Of a stretch of DNA of 11,511 bases, positions 6,386 through 11,511 are shown piece after piece. The notes beneath the pieces are model-generated. The model was given only the letters and a program-made list of their open reading frames with translations. It was not told the DNA's origin and did not search any database. Numbering within the stretch: the stretch's first letter is position 1; each line of letters starts with the position of its first letter. This stretch comes from JACCUZ01 sp038246575 (GTDB taxonomy: Bacteria > Actinomycetota > Actinomycetes > JACCUZ01), in NCBI GenBank assembly GCA_038246575.1, contig JBBRVU010000138.1, positions 1 through 11,511 of the forward strand, given 5' to 3'. The position numbers and the translations under genes were made by a program.

Positions 6386-6874
6386 CTAGGCGCGCGTCAG
6401 GAACTCACGGAGGACCGCGACGACGAGGCTGTGGTCCTTCACCCGCGGCAAGCCCGACACCGTCACGACCCCGACGGGGCCGACGCCGCGGACAAGGAGC
6501 GGGAAGGCGCCGCCGTGTGCGGCGTACTGCTCGATGGGCAGACCGAACTTGTCCGCCAGCGTCGTCCCGCCGTCCCGGCAGAGCTGACCCATGTAGAGCG
6601 AGCTGTGGCCGAAGCGACGCACCACCGCGCTCTTGCGCAGGACCCAGGCGTCGTTGTCCGGCGCGGTGCCGGGCAGGGCGGCGTGGAAGAGCTGCTGGTC
6701 GCCGCGAGTGATGTCGACAGTGACCGACAGCCCGCGCCGCCGGGCCCGCTCCACGAGGGCAACGCCCAGCCCCCACGCGTCGTCGTTGTCGAAGCGGTCG
6801 AGCTGCAGCTCGTCCTCGTGCGCAGCCAGCTCGGCCAGGGACAGCGGCTCGTCGGTCAGCTCGTCATCGGTCAT
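6386..6874 (-). CDS. UPF0303/HbpS-like (heme-degrading domain) family protein
   Basis: This small soluble protein of 162 residues matches the UPF0303 (YBR137W-like) branch of the HbpS-like/heme-degrading domain superfamily over its whole length. Family-type motifs seen in order are DNDDAWGLG at 29-37, QQLFHAALPGT at 60-70, DNDAWVLRK at 73-81, SSLYMG at 91-96, HGGAFPLLV at 120-128, VTVSGLP at 137-143 and DHSLVV at 147-152. Members are widespread and mostly uncharacterised; the name heme-degrading is inherited from distant relatives and is not a proven activity here. The frame is open upstream to 7102, but that extension overlaps the serine-hydrolase gene and is arginine-rich; the ATG at 6874 gives the normal family length. 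No strong Shine-Dalgarno was seen. It lies 53 bp after the serine hydrolase stop, probably the last gene of the leftward unit, and is followed by the large hairpin. Confidence 0.85.
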   Translation of the reverse strand: MTDDELTDEPLSLAELAAHEDELQLDRFDNDDAWGLGVALVERARRRGLSVTVDITRGDQQLFHAALPGTAPDNDAWVLRKSAVVRRFGHSSLYMGQLCRDGGTTLADKFGLPIEQYAAHGGAFPLLVRGVGPVGVVTVSGLPRVKDHSLVVAVLREFLTRA

Positions 6875-6927
6875 GGGCGCAGCGTGCCAGAGACCTTCCG
6901 AGGCGGTACGCCCGCAGCCGCCGGTCC

Positions 6928-8334
6928 TCAGCCGCCCAACGGGGAGCCGAGCCGCACCGGCTCGCCGCGGCCAACGGCAGCCGTGACGTCGTCGACCGGG
7001 TGCCACGACATCCCGCTCGAGCCGCGCAACGCCGTCACCCGGCCGTCGGTCAGGACGTACTCCAGTGGCTCGCCGTGCGAGTTGTAACCGTCGCCACCGC
7101 ACATCCGCAGCCGGTCCTCGGACTCAACGACCAGGTCCACCGGCGCCGCCCCGTTCTCGTCCCTGGTCGGGTGCAGCAGCACCAACCGGCCACCGAGGTC
7201 CGCGACGTCGATGACGCCCCAGACGTTGGCGAACCGGCCGGTGAACCGAGCGAGGTCCTGGCCGCTGCGCGGGGCGGCCGGGTCCGCCGACAGGTCGACC
7301 AGCCGGAAGAGCATGGCTGCCATCGGGTCCGCCGGCCCGTCGATGGCGTTGGTCAGCACGCTGACCGCGACACCGGCATCGGCGTCGAGCAGCGTGCGGG
7401 TTATGTGACCGGGCCAGCCGCCGCCGTGGCCGAGGAGGCGCCGGCTGCCGACGTGGCTGACCATGAGGCCGAGCGCATACTCGGCCAGCGGCTCCGATCC
7501 TTGGCCCTCGACGCGCCACTCGGTGCGCTGCATGACGCGCTTCGCGTCGTCGCCCAGCAGGCGGTCATCGCCAGGAACGTGCGCCGCGACGAAGCGAACC
7601 AGGTCCTCGGCGGCGCTGACGAAGCCGGTGGCCGGCGCCATGGCCCCGGTTGATACGTGCTCGACCGTCACGCGCTCGTCGGCGTAGGCCAGCGCGCTGT
7701 GGCCGCTGGCGTAGTCCCCGAGGTCCGAGTCGTGGTCGGGCGCCGTCCTGGTCAGCCCTAGCCGGTCAACCACCCGCTCGCGCACCACAACCGCATAGGG
7801 CTGGCCGGTGACCGCCTCGATCACGAGGCCCAGCAGCGAGTATCCGATGTTGGAGTACTTGAACCTCTCGTTGGCCGGAAGTACCGCTCCCTCGTCGCCC
7901 GCGATGCCCAGCAGCGTCGTCGCATCGGGGAAGGGCCGGTGCAGCGCCCAGAAGTCGCCGTCGCTGCCGTCGCGCACGACCCCGCCACCGTGACAGAGCA
8001 GCGACCGCAGCGTCACCCTGGCGACCGCTGCGTCAGCCAGGTCCGGCAACCACTGACCCACCGTGTCATCCAGCCGCAGCCGCCCCTCCTCCGCCAGCTG
8101 GTGCACGACGGTTGCGGTGAAGGTCTTCGAGTGCGACGCGACGTGGAACAGGTGACTCGTGGTCAGCGGCACACCGGTCGCCAGGTCCGCAACGCCGTAC
8201 GCGGTCGACAACGCGACCTTGCCGTCGACCAGCACAGCGGCCTGGACGCCGGGCACCCGCTGGTAGCGCTGCCGGAAGGCCAGCCAGGTGTCGTAGTAGT
8301 CGAGGACGCCACGCGCGGTCGAGGAAGAGGTCAC
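6928..8334 (-). CDS. Beta-lactamase-fold serine hydrolase (class C / esterase-like)
   Basis: This 468-residue protein has the penicillin-binding/class C beta-lactamase fold. The nucleophile motif SxxK is S67-H-S-K70, the second motif YxN is Y160-S-N162, and H303-G-G replaces the KTG box, as in esterases, D-aminopeptidases and related hydrolases. A beta-rich C-terminal extension (about 350-455) follows the catalytic domain. No signal peptide or membrane anchor is visible at the N-terminus, so it should be cytosolic and is unlikely to be a resistance beta-lactamase or a cell-wall enzyme. It probably cleaves an ester or amide. The start is GTG without a clear Shine-Dalgarno; a TATCGT hexamer (minus strand, 8348 to 8343) eight bases upstream would fit a leaderless promoter. 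It lies 53 bp after the aminotransferase stop and could be co-transcribed. Releasing the amino-acid substrate of that enzyme from an amide or ester is a possible role, by inference only. Confidence 0.85.
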   Translation of the reverse strand: MTSSSTARGVLDYYDTWLAFRQRYQRVPGVQAAVLVDGKVALSTAYGVADLATGVPLTTSHLFHVASHSKTFTATVVHQLAEEGRLRLDDTVGQWLPDLADAAVARVTLRSLLCHGGGVVRDGSDGDFWALHRPFPDATTLLGIAGDEGAVLPANERFKYSNIGYSLLGLVIEAVTGQPYAVVVRERVVDRLGLTRTAPDHDSDLGDYASGHSALAYADERVTVEHVSTGAMAPATGFVSAAEDLVRFVAAHVPGDDRLLGDDAKRVMQRTEWRVEGQGSEPLAEYALGLMVSHVGSRRLLGHGGGWPGHITRTLLDADAGVAVSVLTNAIDGPADPMAAMLFRLVDLSADPAAPRSGQDLARFTGRFANVWGVIDVADLGGRLVLLHPTRDENGAAPVDLVVESEDRLRMCGGDGYNSHGEPLEYVLTDGRVTALRGSSGMSWHPVDDVTAAVGRGEPVRLGSPLGG

Positions 8335-8387
8335 GGGTCGCGACGATACGTCGCCGGGCAGCCGCCCCTCCGCGGGACCGCCGGCGG

Positions 8388-9743
8388 TCAGGAGCCGACG
8401 TAGTGAGCGTCGGCCGCGGCGAGTGCCTCGTCGAGGATCGCCAGACCTTCCTTGGCCTCGGCGTCAGTGATCGTGCACGGCGGCACGACGTGCAGCCGGT
8501 TGAAGTTCGCGAACGGCAGCATGCCGCGCTGCTTGCACGCAGCAACGAGCTCGTTCATCGCCGGCGAGGTGCCGCCATAGGGCGCCAGGGGCTCGCGGGT
8601 CGCGCGGTCGCTGACCATGTCCAGCGCCCAGAAGACGCCGAGGCCGCGGACCTCGCCGATGCTCGGGTGCCGCTCGGCGAGCTCGCGCAGCCCCGGGCCG
8701 AGCACGTCATCCCCGATGCGTCGTGCGTTGTCCACGATGCCCTCGTCGCGCATCGCGTTGATGCTGGCGACGACGGCCGCACAGGCCAGCGGGTGCCCCG
8801 AGTAGGTCAACCCGCCCGGGAAGACCCGCTCGTCGAATGTCGCGGCGATCTCGTCGCTGATGACGACGCCACCGAGCGGCACATAGCCGGAGTTCGAGCC
8901 CTTGGCGAAGGTGATCAGGTCAGGAGCCACGCCCCACTTGTCGAAGGCGTACCACTCACCGGCGCGACCGAAGCCGGCCATCACCTCGTCGGCGATGTAG
9001 ACGATGCCGTGGCGGTCGCAGATCTCGCGGACGCCGGCGAGGTAGCCCTCCGGCGGCACCAGGATCCCGGCCGTTCCGGGGATCGACTCGAGCGCCAGCG
9101 CCGCAATCGTGGCCGGACCCTCGAACGCGATGACCTGCTCGAGGTGCTCGAGCGCTCGGGCGCACTCCTGCTCGGACGAGTCGGACCAGAAGGGCGAGCG
9201 ATAGGCGTACGGCCCGAAGAAGTGCACGACTCCGGTGGCGCCACCGTCGTTGGCCCAGCGACGCGGGTCGCCGGTCATCTGGATCGCCGTGGCGGTGTTG
9301 CCGTGATAGCTGCGGTAGGTCGTGAGCACCTTGTGTCGCCCGGTGTGCAGCCGCGCCATCCGCACGGCGTTCTCGATCGCGTCGGCGCCGCCGTTGGTGA
9401 AGAACACCTTGTTGAGCCCGTCCGGCGCGAGCTCGGTGATCAGCCGAGCTGCCTCGGAGCGCTGGTCGTTCGCGTGCTGGGGCGCGATCGTGCACAGCCG
9501 TGCTGCCTGCTCCTGGATCGCCGCGACGACCTTCGGGTGCTGGTGGCCGATGTTGACGTTGACCAGCTGCGAGGACGCGTCGAGATAGCGCTTGCCCTCG
9601 TGATCCCAGATGTGACAGCCCTCCGCGCGCGAGATGACCATCGGCGAGATCAGCGCCTGCGCCGACCAGGAGTGGAAGACGTGCGCGCGGTCCAGCTCGT
9701 ACGTGCGCTGTCCCGCTGCGAGCTCGGCGGCGTTGTCCGTCAT
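8388..9743 (-). CDS. Class III PLP-dependent omega-aminotransferase
   Basis: This 451-residue protein is a class III (ornithine/GABA/beta-alanine type) aminotransferase, a cytosolic pyridoxal-phosphate enzyme moving an omega-amino group to a 2-oxo acid. Visible features are NGGADAIENA at 117-126 (phosphate binding), SYHG at 145-148 stacking on the cofactor, ADEVMAGFGRAG at 251-262 with D252, the Schiff-base lysine K281 in TFAKGSNSG, and T313 in GLTYSGHP. The N-terminal VFHSWSAQ at 22-29 recalls taurine and beta-alanine/omega-amino acid transaminases. GAAGGGAC sits 7 nt before the ATG. It follows mmsA by 25 bp in the same direction, so the two surely form an operon, and a beta-alanine or 3-aminoisobutyrate type substrate giving a malonate-type semialdehyde is the most economical reading. 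GABA or taurine activity cannot be excluded from sequence alone. Confidence 0.9.
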   Translation of the reverse strand: MTDNAAELAAGQRTYELDRAHVFHSWSAQALISPMVISRAEGCHIWDHEGKRYLDASSQLVNVNIGHQHPKVVAAIQEQAARLCTIAPQHANDQRSEAARLITELAPDGLNKVFFTNGGADAIENAVRMARLHTGRHKVLTTYRSYHGNTATAIQMTGDPRRWANDGGATGVVHFFGPYAYRSPFWSDSSEQECARALEHLEQVIAFEGPATIAALALESIPGTAGILVPPEGYLAGVREICDRHGIVYIADEVMAGFGRAGEWYAFDKWGVAPDLITFAKGSNSGYVPLGGVVISDEIAATFDERVFPGGLTYSGHPLACAAVVASINAMRDEGIVDNARRIGDDVLGPGLRELAERHPSIGEVRGLGVFWALDMVSDRATREPLAPYGGTSPAMNELVAACKQRGMLPFANFNRLHVVPPCTITDAEAKEGLAILDEALAAADAHYVGS

Positions 9744-9750
9744 CGGAAGT

Positions 9751-9756
9751 CCCTTC
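9751..9756 (-). promoter_or_regulatory. Ribosome binding site of the aminotransferase
   Basis: GAAGGG on the minus strand lies 7 nt before the ATG at 9743, inside the 25-bp gap after the mmsA stop. This supports independent ribosome loading on an operon mRNA. Confidence 0.55.
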
Positions 9757-9768
9757 GTCGCGGGTCGG

Positions 9769-11268
9769 TCAGCTCTGGGTGGGGAAGCCGAGGTTCAGCC
9801 CGCCGTGACTGGGATCCAACCATCGCGAGGTCACGACCTTGCCGCGGGTGTAGAACTGCACACCCTCCGCACCGTGCGCGTGCGAGTCGCCGAACAGCGA
9901 GTGCTTCCAGCCGCCGAAGGAGTAGTAGGCCATGGGCACCGGGATCGGCACGTTGATGCCGACCATGCCGACCTCGACCTCGTTCTGGAACCGTCGGGCA
10001 GCGCCGCCGTCGTTGGTGAAGATGGCCGTGCCGTTGCCGTAGGCGTTGTCGTTCACCAGGGTCAGCGCATCGTCGTAGGTCGGGACTCGAACGACCGAGA
10101 GCACCGGCCCGAAGATCTCGTCGCCGTAGACCGTCATCTCCGGCGTCACCTTGTCGAAGAGCGTCGGCCCGAGCCAGAACCCGTTCGCGTCGCCGTCGAC
10201 CTCCAGGTCGCGGCCGTCGACGACGAGCTCGGCACCCGCCTCGACACCTGCGTCGAGGTAGGACGCCACCTTGTCGCGATGTGCCTCGGTCACCAGCGGA
10301 CCCATGTCGGTGCCGCGGCGGCCGTCGCCGACCTTCAGCGTCGACATCCGCTCGGTGATCTTCGCGATCAGCTCGTCGGCGACCGGCTCGACCGCGACCA
10401 GCGCGGAGATCGCCATGCAGCGCTCCCCGGCCGAGCCGAAGCCGGCGTTGACCGCAGCGTCGGCCGCGAGATCGAGGTCAGCGTCGGGCAGCACGACCAT
10501 GTGGTTCTTCGCACCACCCAGGGCCTGCACCCGCTTGCCGTTCTTGGTGCCGTTCTCGTAGACGTAGCGAGCGATCGGAGTCGACCCGACGAACGAGATG
10601 GCGCGTACGTCAGGGTGCTCGAGCAGCCGGTCGACCGCCTCCTTGTCACCGTGCACGACGTTGAAGACACCCTCGGGCAGCCCGGCGTCGGCCCACATCT
10701 GGGCCATCAGCAACGACGCCGACGGGTCCTTCTCGCTCGGCTTGAGGACGACCGCGTTGCCCGCGGCGATCGCCACGGGGAAGAACCACATGGGCACCAT
10801 CGCCGGGAAGTTGAACGGCGAGATGATGCCGACGACGCCGAGGGGCTGGCGGATCGAGTAGACGTCGACCCTGGTCGAGACGTTCTCCGAGAAGCCGCCC
10901 TTGAGCAGGTGCGGGATGCCGCAGGCGAACTCCACGACCTCGAGACCACGGGTCACCTCGCCGACGGCGTCGGACAAGACCTTGCCGTGCTCGGCGGTGA
11001 TCGCCGCAGCGAGCTCGTCCTTACGGGCGTTGAGGATCTCGCGGAAGGCGAACAGCACCTGGGTGCGCTTGGTCAGTGACGAGTGTCGCCACTGGTCCCA
11101 CGCGGTTCTCGCCGCGCTGACCGCGGCGTCGACGTCGGCGGAGGACGCCAGGTCCACCCGGCCGCTGAGTGCGCCGGTGGCGGGGTCGAAGACCTCCGAG
11201 GTGCGCCCCGGCGCCCCGTCCCAGCCCTTGCCGGCGATCCAGTGGGTGATCCGCGCTACGTCAGTCAT
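9769..11268 (-). CDS. mmsA: CoA-acylating (methyl)malonate-semialdehyde dehydrogenase
   Basis: This 499-residue aldehyde dehydrogenase has the hallmarks of the MmsA/IolA family, which oxidises malonate or methylmalonate semialdehyde with NAD+ and coenzyme A, releasing CO2 and giving acetyl-CoA or propionyl-CoA. The nucleophile C284 lies in GERCMAIS, the family signature. SPFNFPAMVPMWFFPVA begins at 150 with N153. The general-base glutamate of ordinary aldehyde dehydrogenases is absent: the region reads VQALGGAKNH at 247-256, with A249 at that position, as expected for CoA-dependent members. YGDEIFGPVLSV and GTAIFTNDG are typical late motifs. The ATG at 11268 is chosen over the GTG at 11286 because GGGGGAG lies 9 nt before it. 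It is first in a leftward unit with the omega-aminotransferase and divergent from a second PucR-type gene. Succinate-semialdehyde dehydrogenase is disfavoured by the missing glutamate. The likely role is disposal of the aminotransferase product. Confidence 0.92.
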   Translation of the reverse strand: MTDVARITHWIAGKGWDGAPGRTSEVFDPATGALSGRVDLASSADVDAAVSAARTAWDQWRHSSLTKRTQVLFAFREILNARKDELAAAITAEHGKVLSDAVGEVTRGLEVVEFACGIPHLLKGGFSENVSTRVDVYSIRQPLGVVGIISPFNFPAMVPMWFFPVAIAAGNAVVLKPSEKDPSASLLMAQMWADAGLPEGVFNVVHGDKEAVDRLLEHPDVRAISFVGSTPIARYVYENGTKNGKRVQALGGAKNHMVVLPDADLDLAADAAVNAGFGSAGERCMAISALVAVEPVADELIAKITERMSTLKVGDGRRGTDMGPLVTEAHRDKVASYLDAGVEAGAELVVDGRDLEVDGDANGFWLGPTLFDKVTPEMTVYGDEIFGPVLSVVRVPTYDDALTLVNDNAYGNGTAIFTNDGGAARRFQNEVEVGMVGINVPIPVPMAYYSFGGWKHSLFGDSHAHGAEGVQFYTRGKVVTSRWLDPSHGGLNLGFPTQS

Positions 11269-11348
11269 GGCCACAGTCTCCCCCACCCGGTGGAGGCGGA
11301 TGCTTGACAGACCGCGTTATTTCACCTCGTTCACCTTACGATCTGTCA
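11269..11348. promoter_or_regulatory. Divergent mmsA/PucR control region with inverted and direct repeats
   Basis: These 80 bp must hold both promoters. TTGACAGA (11304-11311) and its exact reverse complement TCTGTCAA (11342-11349) form an 8-bp inverted repeat 30 bp apart. Each arm carries a consensus -35 sequence TTGACA, one for each direction, so the two transcription units may use overlapping promoters. Between the arms TTCACCT occurs twice (11321-11327 and 11330-11336), a direct repeat of 9-bp period. TACGAT at 11337-11342 fits a rightward -10 ending 6 bp before the ATG at 11349. The arrangement suggests operator sites for the PucR-type protein, but no experimental motif is known to me that matches. 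Confidence 0.55.
11278..11284 (-). promoter_or_regulatory. Ribosome binding site of mmsA
   Basis: GGGGGAG on the minus strand lies 9 nt before the ATG at 11268. It overlaps the alternative GTG start at 11286 and therefore argues for the shorter protein. Confidence 0.6.
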
Positions 11349-11511
11349 ATGGCCGTCACCCTCGCCGACATACTCGCGCTGCCCGTGCTCGCCGCTGGTC
11401 GACCCCTCGTGCTGACCGGGGAGCAGCGGCTGGACCGGCCGGTGCGCTGGGTGCACGTCAGCGAGCTGCCCGACATCGCCTCGTTGCTGCGCGGCGGAGA
11501 GCTGATCCTCA
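11349..11511 (+). CDS. PucR-family transcriptional regulator (second copy, N-terminal part)
   Basis: The first 54 codons of a gene run off the right edge. They encode the beginning of a PucR N-terminal domain: TLADILALPVL follows the start, then VRWVHVSEL and LRGGELIL, closely matching VRWAHVTEL and LRGGEIVL of the regulator at 4194-5594. The ATG overlaps the end of the right arm of an inverted repeat. No Shine-Dalgarno precedes it, while a TACGAT hexamer ends 6 bp upstream, so a leaderless transcript is plausible. It is divergent from mmsA, 80 bp away, and probably controls the mmsA-aminotransferase unit. The helix-turn-helix half is outside the window, so the call rests on the N-terminal domain alone. 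Confidence 0.8.
   Translation, partial: MAVTLADILALPVLAAGRPLVLTGEQRLDRPVRWVHVSELPDIASLLRGGELIL

Noticed and set aside
6875..7102. An N-terminal extension of the UPF0303-like gene.
   Set aside because: It overlaps the end of the serine-hydrolase gene in another frame, and the family is about 160 residues long.
6928..8334. An antibiotic-resistance beta-lactamase.
   Set aside because: There is no signal peptide, HGG replaces KTG, and the neighbours are catabolic. It looks like an esterase/peptidase-type member of the fold.
8403..9956. A 517-codon plus-strand frame antisense to the aminotransferase.
   Set aside because: The composition is skewed (Arg, Asp, Val, Gly) without motifs, while the minus strand holds a textbook class III aminotransferase.
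9769..11268. Succinate-semialdehyde dehydrogenase, giving a GABA shunt.
   Set aside because: The GERCMAIS signature and the missing general-base Glu (A249) place it with CoA-acylating MmsA enzymes.

Overview
The window is dense, very GC-rich DNA with GTG starts, 1-4 bp gene junctions and two PucR-family regulators. This points to a high-GC actinobacterium, perhaps Nocardioides- or Pseudonocardia-like, though nothing seen fixes the genus. There are ten genes (nine complete, one cut by the right edge). No tRNA, rRNA, CRISPR array, insertion sequence or phage gene was seen, and no gene-free stretch exceeds about 220 bp.

Layout. (1) 3-3976, leftward, is a tight four-gene operon: APC permease, SDR2, SDR1, agmatinase-family ureohydrolase. 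Two junctions are 4-bp GTGA overlaps and one is a 1-bp gap. (2) 3977-4193 is a divergent control region holding a perfect 11-bp-arm inverted repeat. (3) 4194-5594, rightward, is a full-length PucR-type regulator. (4) 5583-6209, leftward, is a small polytopic membrane protein whose 3' end overlaps the regulator's by 12 bp. (5) 6281-6340 is a large hairpin, probably a terminator. (6) 6386-11268, leftward, holds mmsA-type dehydrogenase, class III omega-aminotransferase, beta-lactamase-fold serine hydrolase and a UPF0303/HbpS-like protein. (7) 11349 to the right edge is the start of a second PucR-type regulator, divergent from mmsA across 80 bp.

How the genes may work together (inference). The left operon would import a cationic or guanidino compound through the permease and release urea with the ureohydrolase. 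The two SDRs would oxidise or reduce a hydroxyl or carbonyl on the same substrate family. The right operon would transaminate the resulting omega-amino acid to a semialdehyde and convert it to a CoA ester with MmsA. If the substrate were 3-guanidinopropionate, the route would be beta-alanine, malonate semialdehyde, acetyl-CoA. Each half has its own divergent PucR regulator. The SDR pair is the part that known guanidinopropionate or guanidinobutyrate pathways do not explain. The link between the two halves rests on proximity and biochemical logic only.
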